Part shown: in pieces, positions 36,419-45,044 of the stretch | Layout of the letters: every line of letters starts with the position of its first letter | Numbering within the stretch: the stretch's first letter is position 1 | Assembly: GCF_021531355.1 (NCBI RefSeq) | Contig: NZ_JADYTS010000002.1 | Location: 1 to 64,000 of the forward strand | Direction of reading: 5' to 3' | DNA: 64,000 bases | From: Leyella stercorea | Lineage (GTDB): Bacteria; Bacteroidota; Bacteroidia; Bacteroidales; Bacteroidaceae | The notes under the pieces: generated by a model | Told to the model about the DNA's origin: nothing | What the model saw: only the letters and a program-made list of their open reading frames with translations | The model's database searches: none | Program-made: the position numbers and the translations under genes

Positions 36419-36467
36419 CTTATTCTTTCAGTATACGCTCAATCTTATTCTTTCAGTATACGCTCAA
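36419..36467. repeat. Perfect 24-bp direct repeat at the 3' end of the esterase gene
   Basis: The sequence CTTATTCTTTCAGTATACGC plus CTCAA occurs at 36419-36442 and 36444-36467, a period of 25 bp. The inner copy holds the stop codon and last codons of the esterase; the outer copy lies just past the stop. Confidence 0.88.
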
Positions 36468-37668
36468 GCCACGGCATTACAAGATCGGTTTTGAAGTAAT
36501 GGTTTGGCGGGTCGACGTTGACAAGATTGAAGTATTCGTCGCGTGTCAGTCCCTCAGGCAGTGTTGTGTTGGGATTGCGTTTGTCTGGCGAGGCAAACTT
36601 TGGATAGTGGTGAGTCTCTACATTCTCGGGATGTCCGCTTATTTCGTATGCCCGGTGTATGAGCTGGAAGTCGCGGTCGAGTCCGCCCTCTGTGAGTATC
36701 ACAGGACGTGGAGCCAGCGATGCCACTATGTCTGGGAAGTTGAAGTAGTGCCAGAAACGCGGTATGAGATGACGAATGGAGTTGGGGAAGGGGCGGCGTC
36801 CTCGCTTGTCGGGGGCTGTCATCACAATGGCACGCTCCTGTGTCTGACACAGGAAGTCGTTGTATACAAAGGCGTATATCGACGGGTCCATCACGCCCAG
36901 CACCATCAGTGGCTCGGTACCCAATGAGAATCCGCTCAGCACAATGCGGTCGCGACGTATCATCTTCTGCTGTTTCATCCATTCAAGCACCTGCTTGTCG
37001 AGATAGGATGTGTAGCCCAGCCAGCTCCAGCCCATTTCGAGCAGCAGGCGTGACGACGTATCGTAGTCGTAGCCCGTACCTGCTATATGCTCAAGGTCGG
37101 CAGCGTCGCCGGCACAGGCGTTGTCAACAGCCACGGCTATGTAGCCTTGGCGTGCCATATTGAGCGCCATGGCATTGCGCTTGTTGGCTATAGGGCGTTC
37201 GCCGGTGAGGTGGTCCATTGTCATTCCCGAACCTGGTATGCACAGCACAGCTGGCGACGGTTGCTTAATGCCGTCGGGGATGAGTACTGCAAATGTGGCT
37301 ACACAGCCTTCAAGCGGATAGAATTCCCACTTCTCCAGACGGTAGCCGTCTTTCTGCTCTGAACTAAGGCGTTTGGGTTGAGGCTGTTTGACGGATGGTG
37401 TGGGGTGGCACATTATGTCGTTTATGGCATCGCGCACACGCTTCTGCCATGCTGCAAACTGCTTCTTGCTGAATGTCGGATTGAATGCGCATGTAGGCTT
37501 GGTGTGCTTGAGCATGTATTGCGCTACGCCATAAGTGCTCATAAACCTTCCGTCAGTGCGATTTGTTGTTACTGTACGGTGTTCGTCTGGATTGAATGTT
37601 GTCTGTGAAAAGACAAGGGCTGCCTGCATCATGCAGATGCCGGCAGCCGCAAGTTTCTTTATTGTCAT
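36445..37668 (-). CDS. Secreted alpha/beta hydrolase, acetylxylan esterase-like
   Basis: A 407-residue protein from the ATG at 37668 (MTIKKLAAAGICMMQAALVF, a signal peptide); the open frame continues left only into the next gene. The hydrolase core has CIPGSGM for the oxyanion side, nucleophile Ser248 in SGFSLGTEP, a likely acid Asp in TEGGLDRDF and the His in ETHHYPKF. This layout is close to dienelactone hydrolase/acetylxylan esterase-like enzymes of gut Bacteroidota that remove acyl groups from plant glycans. The exact substrate is not visible. A 24-bp tandem duplication touches its 3' end without altering the protein. Confidence 0.88.
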   Translation of the reverse strand: MTIKKLAAAGICMMQAALVFSQTTFNPDEHRTVTTNRTDGRFMSTYGVAQYMLKHTKPTCAFNPTFSKKQFAAWQKRVRDAINDIMCHPTPSVKQPQPKRLSSEQKDGYRLEKWEFYPLEGCVATFAVLIPDGIKQPSPAVLCIPGSGMTMDHLTGERPIANKRNAMALNMARQGYIAVAVDNACAGDAADLEHIAGTGYDYDTSSRLLLEMGWSWLGYTSYLDKQVLEWMKQQKMIRRDRIVLSGFSLGTEPLMVLGVMDPSIYAFVYNDFLCQTQERAIVMTAPDKRGRRPFPNSIRHLIPRFWHYFNFPDIVASLAPRPVILTEGGLDRDFQLIHRAYEISGHPENVETHHYPKFASPDKRNPNTTLPEGLTRDEYFNLVNVDPPNHYFKTDLVMPWLERILKE

Positions 37669-37694
37669 ATGGATAATAGTTTCGATATTGAGAT

Positions 37695-38333
37695 TTAGAA
37701 ATAGTAAGCCAGTCCAATCTGCCATGCGTTGGCACGACCGCGTTCCTTGCTGAATACCTTGTCGACGGCTTCTGAGAAGGTTACGTCTCCAGTGCGTCCG
37801 CAAGCAATGTTGTAGTTGGCAGACAGCTCGAAGTGGCTGGCTATAGTAAAGCCTGCACCTACATTAACACTGAATGCAGATGACTTAAGATTCCATGTCT
37901 TCTGGTCGGCAAGTTCCTGGTGCTTTCTGCCCACATTGAATCCGAACTGCGGACCAGCAAAAAAGTTGAGGCTGGCAAGCGAACCCAGTCCGATGCCATA
38001 GCGTAGGTTGATGGGTATGTTGATGTATTTCGAGTCAAGCGAACGCTCTTCGATATAAATCTGTTCGTAGCCTACTTCGCCCTTTACCTTTGCCTGACGC
38101 TGGTCGTAGAGTGCTGCTGCATCGATGCCCAGACCCATAACAGGCAATGTGAACTTCACGGTAGGACCAATGAAGAAGCCAGCCTGATTGTCGGCATCAA
38201 ATACTTTTCTGCTGAGGCTCATGTCTGTGACGTTAAGACCACCCTTCAATCCGAACTTGATCTGTGCCTGAGCACTTGTGGCTGCGAGCAGCATTACGAT
38301 AGCAATGGCTGCCGATGTAAAGATTCTTTTCAT
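37695..38333 (-). CDS. PorT-like outer-membrane beta-barrel protein
   Basis: A 212-residue protein with a clear signal peptide cut after AQAQ, then IKFGLKGGLNVTDMS, the opening of the small eight-strand barrels common in Bacteroidota. It ends in an aromatic strand (ANAWQIGLAYYF) with a terminal Phe. No enzyme motif is present. It lies 76 bp downstream of porN on the same strand with no promoter consensus in the gap, so it may be read with the T9SS operon; a secretion role is possible but unproven. Confidence 0.87.
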   Translation of the reverse strand: MKRIFTSAAIAIVMLLAATSAQAQIKFGLKGGLNVTDMSLSRKVFDADNQAGFFIGPTVKFTLPVMGLGIDAAALYDQRQAKVKGEVGYEQIYIEERSLDSKYINIPINLRYGIGLGSLASLNFFAGPQFGFNVGRKHQELADQKTWNLKSSAFSVNVGAGFTIASHFELSANYNIACGRTGDVTFSEAVDKVFSKERGRANAWQIGLAYYF

Positions 38334-38350
38334 ACTCTAATAGTTTTTTA

Positions 38351-38387
38351 TTATTGTTGTTGTTATATAATATATTATTGTTGTTGT
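38351..38387. repeat. Short direct repeat TTATTGTTGTTGT
   Basis: Two identical 13-bp copies at 38351-38363 and 38375-38387 with AT-rich spacers, in the gap between porN and the small barrel gene. No TAnnTTTG box is seen here on the minus strand. Confidence 0.7.
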
Positions 38388-38409
38388 AGTATATTATATA
38401 TAAGGTGTA

Positions 38410-39450
38410 TTAGTGGCGTTGGCGTCGCACGGTGACGCGTGCTGCCGAACCGGATGATACCGATGTGGTTCTTGACGGGCGCGACGTCTTCACCTTGGTG
38501 GTCTTGCCTCCTGAGGCGCGACGGTTGCGCTTGGCTATGCTCTTGGCTGCCTTCTTGTCCAGTTGGGCAATGCTGTCGAGCGAGTCCTTAGGTTCGGGCT
38601 TTCCCCATACGCTCTGCTCCACATCCTTCAGTTGCTTCTCAATCTTGCGTTGCTCCTTGGCAACAGCCGAGTCGGTAGGGCAGTACTGTGCAATGGTCTT
38701 GCCGAGCATATTGGTGGTCTTGTATATCTTGCCACGATACATGTTCTTGGTGAAGAAGTCGTCAATCGACATCGTAGCGGCATTGTTGAGATTGCTCGTC
38801 ATGATGGTCTGCTTGGTAAGATACGGTGCCAGGTCGTCGTAGCGCACCCAGAAGAGCGGATAGCTTGTGGCGGCATCGCCGAAGTCGTCTTCGCGCTTGA
38901 GTATAGGACACAGAGCCAATACCTTGGTATGGAACATGGCGTTATGGTCGTCGTAGTAGGTCGACTCCTTGATGTAATAAGCCGTTACCTCGCGCGACGG
39001 AATGTCGCTGTCGTCGATATGCGTGCCACGGTCGGTGCGCTCGTAGTAGATGTGGTAGTTGTCAAGAAACGACTTCAGGTTTATCTTCGAAGCCTCGTCA
39101 AACACTTCGTTGCCGTCGAGACGATACTCGTAGGCTGGTACAGCGCGTCGCAACACGAGCTTGAAGATGTAGGTGAAGAGGTTCATCTGCTGGCCTATCG
39201 GCTCAACGGGATAGTACAGTCCGGCGTTGGCCTCGTTGGTGAGGTCGATCTCGCGATATATGTCGCGTCGCCAAGCTACGTCTTCGTCTGTCGCCTTCTG
39301 CGTGGGGAACGAAATCTGAGCGCGCAGACTCAGTCCCTGTGTCTGCTGCTGTTTCTTCTGAGCCTGTTCGCGCAGGCGTGCAGCGGGCTGCGCCGACACC
39401 ATATCGGTGCAGAGCAGAGCAATGAACATTATAGAGAGTAGTCTTTTCAT
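38410..39450 (-). CDS. porN: Type IX secretion protein PorN/GldN
   Basis: A 346-residue periplasmic protein with a signal peptide (about 1-20). The core (VAWRRDIYREIDLTNEAN, then LYYPVEPIGQQMNLFTYIFKL) is the typical GldN start. The family forms a ring with PorK under the outer membrane, around the T9SS translocon. The C-terminal 60 residues are a basic, Ser/Thr/Arg-rich low-complexity tail (KTSRPSRTTSVSSGSAARVT) that goes beyond the conserved part and may bind cell wall or nucleic acid-like polyanions. It is the last clear member of the por operon. Confidence 0.92.
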   Translation of the reverse strand: MKRLLSIMFIALLCTDMVSAQPAARLREQAQKKQQQTQGLSLRAQISFPTQKATDEDVAWRRDIYREIDLTNEANAGLYYPVEPIGQQMNLFTYIFKLVLRRAVPAYEYRLDGNEVFDEASKINLKSFLDNYHIYYERTDRGTHIDDSDIPSREVTAYYIKESTYYDDHNAMFHTKVLALCPILKREDDFGDAATSYPLFWVRYDDLAPYLTKQTIMTSNLNNAATMSIDDFFTKNMYRGKIYKTTNMLGKTIAQYCPTDSAVAKEQRKIEKQLKDVEQSVWGKPEPKDSLDSIAQLDKKAAKSIAKRNRRASGGKTTKVKTSRPSRTTSVSSGSAARVTVRRQRH

Positions 39451-39496
39451 TGTGCTTTGTTTACTGTTATTTCTTTATCTACGATAATTCATTCTT

Positions 39497-41041
39497 CTAT
39501 TTCACGATAACTTCCATCGCACCGTTGAGCTTGCGTGTGATGCCGTCGGGACCTACAGCCGTAATGCGCGAGATGTAGAAGCGCTTGCCACGCGACAGCT
39601 TGCGGAATGTCTCGCGCTGTCGGTCGGTGAAGTTGGCACCGTTGGAAGCCATTGGCACGGCATTGCCCATATTGTCGAAGAATACGGTTTCGAATCCCGT
39701 CACGCGGAACTGAATGTCGAGTATTCCGTCGTCGATGGCAGCTTTGATGCCGTTGGCGCCCATGAGCGAAGCCTTAGCCATAGAGCCGCCACGGAAACGG
39801 TCGGTACCTATCTGTATATAAGCTGCTGGATCGGGCAACTTGCGCACATGGAATGTGAACTTGCCCATCTGTCGTGAGCGTCCGTCGTTGTTGCTTGCCA
39901 CATTGATGGTGACGTCGCTGCCTACGGTTGTGGGGCGTGCTATGTAGCGTCCCATGCCTATGCTGCGCAGTGCGCCGCCCGACATCGAAGCCTGCACGGC
40001 GCTGAGCGGTACGCCTGGGATGCTCACGCTGATAGGATTGTCGTAGCCTGCGTAGAGCACGTTCATAAGGTCGGCAGAGACTGTGGCGCTCGGTGCCACA
40101 ACGGTATACTTCTGTGTGAAGTCGCGGCGTATTGTATTTCCGGCTCCGTCGCGCATGGTGATATATCCGCCAAACGAATGCTCGCCCACGCCACTGGCTG
40201 TGAATCGGTAGAGTCCGTTGCTGATGCGTCGTCCGCCAACGTATATTTCGGGTTGCTGGGTGGTGTCGACAGCTGCCATTACTATCTGTGCTGCAAACTG
40301 GTCGCCGCTGATTACGGTGCGCGATTCGGGAATGACGAAGGCACTGAGGCGGTTTACGCGTATGTCCTTCATGTCGATATTCGACACGAGTGAGTGCAGC
40401 ACTTCGCCTTCGGCGTAGCGCACATCGCTCTGCAACTTTGACAGAAGCGTCACGGCACCGGCTACAGGCATGTCCTCAAACATATACTCCTGCCAGTTCT
40501 TGCCCATGGTGTGGGCTTTGGCTGGGAGTTTGGTGGTGAGGTTGCTCTCGATGATTGAGCGCTGATGAGGGTCGGTGACCATAGTGAGTATGCGCTCGCG
40601 GAACGAATTGATAGCGCGAAACAGTCGTCCGCCATGACCAGTACCGGGTGCCAGCATCACGTGGCTTGCAGCCTCAAGGTCGTCCTTGTTCTTGATGTCG
40701 GCTACGTTGGCCTCCTTGCCGTCAGCCTCGCGCACGATTTCAATCTTGAGCTGCTGTGCGTAGTTGTATAGCGAGTCGCTCATGCGCTTGACTGCTGTAG
40801 CCTTGTCAAACCACTCCTTCACCTTCTGCGGATTTGCCTTCATCTGGTCGGCAAAGTCGGCATACAGCATCTCGTTTTCCTTCGATGAGTTGGCTGTTGT
40901 ACGGTTCAGACTCTCCTCGACAATAGAGAACCCGTTGAGCACTTCGGTCGAAATGTTCAATGCGAGCATCGCCATAAGCACCAGATACATCAGGTTGATC
41001 ATCTTTTGGCGAGGAGATATAGGTCGTTTCTTGATTGCCAT
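39497..41041 (-). CDS. porM: Type IX secretion motor protein PorM/GldM
   Basis: A 514-residue inner-membrane protein. It begins MAIKKRPISPRQKMINLMYL and has one membrane helix (LVLMAMLALNIS) carrying a conserved Glu soon after (STEVLNGF). The long periplasmic part has four Ig-like domains, as in known GldM structures. With PorL it forms the proton-driven rotary motor that powers secretion. It follows porL by 114 bp, filled with a dispersed repeat that reaches the start codon. Confidence 0.94.
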   Translation of the reverse strand: MAIKKRPISPRQKMINLMYLVLMAMLALNISTEVLNGFSIVEESLNRTTANSSKENEMLYADFADQMKANPQKVKEWFDKATAVKRMSDSLYNYAQQLKIEIVREADGKEANVADIKNKDDLEAASHVMLAPGTGHGGRLFRAINSFRERILTMVTDPHQRSIIESNLTTKLPAKAHTMGKNWQEYMFEDMPVAGAVTLLSKLQSDVRYAEGEVLHSLVSNIDMKDIRVNRLSAFVIPESRTVISGDQFAAQIVMAAVDTTQQPEIYVGGRRISNGLYRFTASGVGEHSFGGYITMRDGAGNTIRRDFTQKYTVVAPSATVSADLMNVLYAGYDNPISVSIPGVPLSAVQASMSGGALRSIGMGRYIARPTTVGSDVTINVASNNDGRSRQMGKFTFHVRKLPDPAAYIQIGTDRFRGGSMAKASLMGANGIKAAIDDGILDIQFRVTGFETVFFDNMGNAVPMASNGANFTDRQRETFRKLSRGKRFYISRITAVGPDGITRKLNGAMEVIVK

Positions 41042-41042
41042 T

Positions 41043-41125
41043 AATTTGAGTTTTGAATTTTGAGTTTTGAGTTTTGAATTGTTCTCGGCTACGCCTGCGA
41101 TTTTGAATTATTCAATTTTGAATTG
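41043..41125. repeat. AATTCAAAACTC repeat with GTTCTCGGCTACGCCTGCGA core, before porM
   Basis: The core GTTCTCGGCTACGCCTGCGA lies at 41083-41102, flanked by TTTGAATTTTGAG words. Read on the minus strand, the element runs to within a few bases of the porM ATG. The reverse complement of the same core appears at 47217-47236. Confidence 0.78.
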
Positions 41126-41155
41126 CAGCCAGTGGCAATTTGGGGGTTTACCTTT

Positions 41156-41944
41156 TTACTCTTTTACCTTCAACTGCATGTTCACTGTCATAGCTTCAAT
41201 CATGCGTGCATAGATGCTGTTGAGCTGTTCGATGTTTTGTGCCATGCGTCGGCTCTGCTCGTTTATCTCGTCGATAGTGCCAATCTGCTTGCTTGCGCCC
41301 TTGAGCTGCATTTCGTAAACCTTGCAAATGCCGGTGAGAGTGCGGTTGAGGTTCTCCATCTCTTCGCTGTCGCGAGTGAGACGTACGCTCTGCTCGGATA
41401 CCTTCTGCAGAGTTTCGGTGAGGCGCTTCAGCTCTTCGAGATAACCAGTCTGGGCATCTGCCAACTGCGATGCCATCTCGGGAGTAGTGCCCATATCAGA
41501 TGCTGGAGCAGCGCCTATTATTACTGTGCCACCAGCCACAGCTGTTCCGTTTGCTGTAGCTGCAGTTGTAGTAGCTGCTGCCGGAGTAGCGCCTTGTGTT
41601 CCACCTATTATAATATGTCCGTCAGCAGCCGGGGCTTGCTGTGCGGTATGTTCTCCGCCATACTCTTCCGCCTCCATGTCGTAGTGGGTAGGCAGTTCGC
41701 GTCCGTCTTGAGTCTTGTCAAACGGGCGGTCGAATGCCGAAAGAAAGAACACGATAACCTCAGTGCCCATACCCAAGAACATCATTATGTTGGCACCCGG
41801 CAGGTGAGTCAGTTTGAATAGGGTACCGAGAATAACGATTGATGCGCCCCAGCTATAGGCATAGTTGAGGAATGTCTGTCCGGGAACGCTGTCCATCCAC
41901 TTCTGCAGATGATACACGATATTGTATTTGCTGTAAACTGTCAT
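41156..41944 (-). CDS. porL: Type IX secretion motor protein PorL/GldL
   Basis: A 262-residue protein with two membrane helices near the N-terminus (about residues 24-45 and 52-70: SWGASIVILGTLFKLTHLPG, then MMFLGMGTEVIVFFLSAF). The Glu in the second helix (MGTEVIVF) matches the conserved acidic residue implicated in proton flow. The rest is cytoplasmic: a low-complexity Ala/Thr-rich linker (ATPAAATTTAATANG) and a long coiled coil at the C-terminus. It is the stator-like partner of PorM. Confidence 0.93.
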   Translation of the reverse strand: MTVYSKYNIVYHLQKWMDSVPGQTFLNYAYSWGASIVILGTLFKLTHLPGANIMMFLGMGTEVIVFFLSAFDRPFDKTQDGRELPTHYDMEAEEYGGEHTAQQAPAADGHIIIGGTQGATPAAATTTAATANGTAVAGGTVIIGAAPASDMGTTPEMASQLADAQTGYLEELKRLTETLQKVSEQSVRLTRDSEEMENLNRTLTGICKVYEMQLKGASKQIGTIDEINEQSRRMAQNIEQLNSIYARMIEAMTVNMQLKVKE

Positions 41945-41981
41945 AGCCTTAAGTTATTATTAAACTATCCCTTTTACTCTT

Positions 41982-43448
41982 TTACCTTTTTACTTTTTTA
42001 CCCTTCACCTTCTCCTTGGCGCTTGACGTTGTGGCAAGGCTGCGCACACATCTGAATCCGATATAGCTGCGCGGTTGGTTCTGATATTCCCAAGTGCGCC
42101 ATGCCGAGCGTATGAACGACTCCGGGTCTTTCCACGAACCGCCGCGCACGCTCTTCTTCTTCAGTCTGTAGGGGTCTTCCTTGGCAGCGTTGTATACGAG
42201 GGTAGGGTTGAGGTCGTTCATTGCCTCTACGCCAGCCTCGGTGTATATGGTGCTTGTCCATTCAGCCACGTTGCCTGCCATATCGAATAGTCCGTTGCTG
42301 TTGGCCTGATATATGCCCACTTTCGAAGTGATGAGGTTGCCGTCCTTGGTATAGTTGCCGCGGTCGGGCTTGAAGTTGGCAAAGAAGCATCCGTCGCCGC
42401 TCTTCACGCTCTTGTCTTCCCACGGGAATTCAGAGCCCGACTTTCCGCGAGCAGCATACTCCCATTCAGCCTCGGTAGGCAGACGATAGCGCTGCACGTA
42501 GCGAGCCTCTGGACCCAGACCCTTCAGCAGATATTCTGTGCGCCATGCGCAGAATGCGTTGGCCTGCTCCCATGTCACGCCAACAACGGGATAGTCGTTA
42601 TAGGCAGGATTAGAGAAGTAGTTGCGCAGATAGGTCTCGTTGTCGGCGTTCTGGAAGTCGTTGACCCAACAGGTGGTGTCGGGATATACGTTTACGATAT
42701 ATGTATTGAGGAAGTCCCACGGTCCGCTGAGTTCTCGGTTGATAGTCTCGCGCACCACTCTGCCCTCGTCGTCGATGTAAGCCGTGTCCTTCGAAATCAT
42801 CACCACCTCGTTCGGGTCAACCTGAATGTCGGTGTTGAGCACACGCTCTTCAGGGCGCAGACGGTTGCGACGCAGAGCAGCCGCAGTATAGTCGTACACT
42901 TCGTAGCGATAGTTAAGCTGACGATAGTCGAGCATCTTCTCACCCGTGATAGGGTTATGGGTGTACACGCTCTCAATGGCGCGCAGCTCATCCTCGTTGG
43001 GTTTGCGTGGCAGGGGCTTCTTCCAGTTGAGGTGTGGAGTGACGGGTTCGCCGTAGCGGTCTTCAGTAATCATGTATGTCTCGTCGCCGCCATACTGCGG
43101 GTCGGCAAGTCGTGTGCGTATGATGCTGTCGCGTACCCAAGTGATAAACTGCTTATACTTAGAGTTGGTCACTTCGGTCTCGTCCATCCAAAATCCGTCT
43201 ACCGAAATGTCCTTCACCGGTGTCTGTTTGCCCCACAGCGAGTCCTGGGCGTCGATGCCCATGTGCAGATATCCGCGTGGCACCTTCACCATGCCGTACG
43301 GTGTAGGTTCGGCAAAGCTGCGGCCACTTATGCCTACAACTTCGCCTCCGCGACCGCCCGACGCAGCCATCTTGCCGCCGAAGCAACCGCTGAGTATCAT
43401 GGTGAACACCATGACGCCCGTAAACAATATGCTTTTTCTTGTATTCAT
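41982..43448 (-). CDS. porK: Type IX secretion lipoprotein PorK/GldK
   Basis: A 488-residue lipoprotein (signal ending LSGC at Cys22) with a sulfatase-modifying-factor/formylglycine-enzyme-like fold: VPRGYLHMGIDAQDS, ISVDGFWMDETEVTNSKYKQF, then YPVVGVTWEQANAFCAWRTEYL, RLPTEAEWEYAARG and VRGGSWKDPESF. In this family the fold is structural, making the PorK-PorN ring. It follows porP and precedes porL by 37 bp. Confidence 0.94.
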   Translation of the reverse strand: MNTRKSILFTGVMVFTMILSGCFGGKMAASGGRGGEVVGISGRSFAEPTPYGMVKVPRGYLHMGIDAQDSLWGKQTPVKDISVDGFWMDETEVTNSKYKQFITWVRDSIIRTRLADPQYGGDETYMITEDRYGEPVTPHLNWKKPLPRKPNEDELRAIESVYTHNPITGEKMLDYRQLNYRYEVYDYTAAALRRNRLRPEERVLNTDIQVDPNEVVMISKDTAYIDDEGRVVRETINRELSGPWDFLNTYIVNVYPDTTCWVNDFQNADNETYLRNYFSNPAYNDYPVVGVTWEQANAFCAWRTEYLLKGLGPEARYVQRYRLPTEAEWEYAARGKSGSEFPWEDKSVKSGDGCFFANFKPDRGNYTKDGNLITSKVGIYQANSNGLFDMAGNVAEWTSTIYTEAGVEAMNDLNPTLVYNAAKEDPYRLKKKSVRGGSWKDPESFIRSAWRTWEYQNQPRSYIGFRCVRSLATTSSAKEKVKGKKVKR

Positions 43449-43471
43449 CTATATTGTGTTATTAATCTTTT

Positions 43472-43632
43472 TTACTGAGCCTTTTTAAGCCTTACTGGGC
43501 ATTGCTGGGCCTTACTGAGCCTTTTTTTTGAGCCTTGGTGGGCGTTACTGGGACTTTGCAAATTCAAAATTGAACAATTCCTAATCGGCGAAGCCGACCA
43601 ATTCAAAATTCAAAACTCAACATTCAACATTC
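43472..43632. repeat. Degenerate GCCTTACTGGG tandem repeat and AATTCAAAATTC words
   Basis: Between porP and porK, words like ACTGAGCC, TTACTGGGC and TTGCTGGGCC recur at about 43472-43555, followed by the dispersed AATTCAAAATT family (43558-43632) with a small ATCGGCGAAGCCGA palindrome. Confidence 0.7.
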
Positions 43633-44580
43633 CTACAGCGTCCTTACGCTCTTATGCAGGTTGCGTCCTTTCTTACTGAGGTTGAGGTCTACCTGATAGC
43701 CCACGTACAGTTCGTGGCTGCCGTTGCCGGGATTTACGCCCGATGTATACATCTCGTACGAGTAGCCCAGAACAACGCCGTGAACACGTCCGCCTACGAG
43801 GAAGGTCACCGAGTTGGTAGGCGAGTAGCCTATGCCTCCGTACATCATCTTGCGGTCGTTGGTGTAAACCACACGCCCTGTGATGTCGCCGCGCCATGCT
43901 GTTCCGTCGGTGCGGACGAGCAATGAGGGCTTGATTGTTACAAACGGGTTGCGCAATCGTATGTCGCATCCACCCGTGAGATAATATGTGGCATCTACCT
44001 GCAATTCATTCTTGTCGCCCAAATTGATTAGTGGTGAGTTTAGGTGCTGCACCGACAGTCCGGCATACCAGTTTTTGTGAGTATAGTATAGCGCCGCACC
44101 GAGGTCAATCGAGTTGCCGTCGAGTTTCGACGAGGAGAAAGCTGGGTCGCTTGTGTCCTCAAGGTCCACCTTGGTTCCGTCGAACGTTTCGCTCAGCAAT
44201 CCGGCAGAGATGCCAGCCGCCAGTTGTCCGCCGAACATCTTCAGGCGGAAGGCGTACTGCATGGCGAGTCGCTGATGGGTGAACAGTCCGATTTTGTCGT
44301 TCATGAACTGCAGTCCCACGCCGTGATACGTTTTGAGGAAATACAGAGGCATATCCGCTCCGACGTACATTGTGCGAGGGTTGTGCTTGAATCCGGCAAA
44401 GTCCATTGCGTAAGCCGCCGATACGTTCAGTTTCGACTGCTTGCCAACCGAGGCAGCATTGAACGACGGTTCCATATCGAAGTAATGACTGAATGCCACG
44501 TCGTACTGCGCATGGCTCCGTTGGGAGACAAGCGTAAGCGCCATTGTGGCTATTATATATATATGTACGCGTTTAAACAC
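43633..44580 (-). CDS. porP: Type IX secretion outer-membrane protein PorP/SprF
   Basis: A 315-residue outer-membrane protein with a signal peptide cut near SHAQ and the typical opening YDVAFSHYFDMEPSFNAASVG (PorP/SprF proteins read Q-Y-x-x-S-x-Y-x-x-N-x-x-x-x-N-P-A-x-x-G). Glycine- and aromatic-rich strands continue to the end (HELYVGYQVDLNLSK). It helps assemble the outer-membrane part of the secretion machine or anchors secreted adhesins. It is first in the order porP-porK-porL-porM-porN, the arrangement known from Porphyromonas. A promoter for it is not obvious. Confidence 0.92.
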   Translation of the reverse strand: MFKRVHIYIIATMALTLVSQRSHAQYDVAFSHYFDMEPSFNAASVGKQSKLNVSAAYAMDFAGFKHNPRTMYVGADMPLYFLKTYHGVGLQFMNDKIGLFTHQRLAMQYAFRLKMFGGQLAAGISAGLLSETFDGTKVDLEDTSDPAFSSSKLDGNSIDLGAALYYTHKNWYAGLSVQHLNSPLINLGDKNELQVDATYYLTGGCDIRLRNPFVTIKPSLLVRTDGTAWRGDITGRVVYTNDRKMMYGGIGYSPTNSVTFLVGGRVHGVVLGYSYEMYTSGVNPGNGSHELYVGYQVDLNLSKKGRNLHKSVRTL

Positions 44581-44714
44581 ATTCGTATAACGCCCCTTTT
44601 ATATAATTATTGTGGAATTTGGGGAATTTTACACTGTTTTCACCCGCTTTTATCCTTAAAAAATCTCTATTCTTCATTTTTTTTTCATTTTTCTTGAAAA
44701 AAGTTGGAAAAACA

Positions 44715-44746
44715 TTTGGAGGTTTCAGAAAAATGCTATACCTTTG
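44715..44746 (+). promoter_or_regulatory. tRNA-Val promoter
   Basis: -33 TTTG at 44715-44718 and -7 TACCTTTG at 44739-44746, exactly 20 bp apart. Confidence 0.82.
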
Positions 44747-44799
44747 CACTCGCTTTAAAGAACTAAGCAATACTGCTAAGAGCAATGGATAAAGCAATC

Positions 44800-44874
44800 G
44801 GGCGTTTAGCTCAGCTGGTTTAGAGCATCTGCCTTACAAGCAGAGGGTCGGCGGTTCGAATCCGTCAACGCCCA
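44800..44874 (+). tRNA. tRNA-Val (anticodon TAC)
   Basis: A 7-bp acceptor stem (GGGCGTT with AACGCCC), D-loop TAGCTCAGCTGGTT, anticodon loop CTTACAA with anticodon TAC, and T-loop GGTTCGAATCC. The 3' CCA is not encoded (CAC follows the discriminator A). Confidence 0.97.
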
Positions 44875-44881
44875 CACCGAC

Positions 44882-44915
44882 AAAGCGGACAAGTTTTATA
44901 CTTGTCCGCTTTTTT
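44882..44915 (+). terminator. tRNA-Val terminator
   Basis: A 12-bp stem (AAAGCGGACAAG with CTTGTCCGCTTT) ending in a T tract. Confidence 0.88.
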
Positions 44916-44950
44916 AATGTCCATACGTCAAGTTTAATGTGCTTTATAAA

Positions 44951-44978
44951 TGTTTTAGATGGATTTTCCGTAACTTTG
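44951..44978 (+). promoter_or_regulatory. Promoter of the antiporter gene
   Basis: -7 TAACTTTG at 44971-44978; the -33 region near 44951 has GTTTT only. It lies 66 bp before the start. Confidence 0.58.
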
Positions 44979-45044
44979 CAAGAGATATAATTACAGTATT
45001 AAAAACAAAAGCACCCCATGATATAAACTCAAACACAAGCCGAT

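Noticed and set aside
38563..39441. 292-codon frame opposite porN
   Set aside because: It is the antisense shadow of a well-supported gene; its composition follows the codon bias of the other strand.
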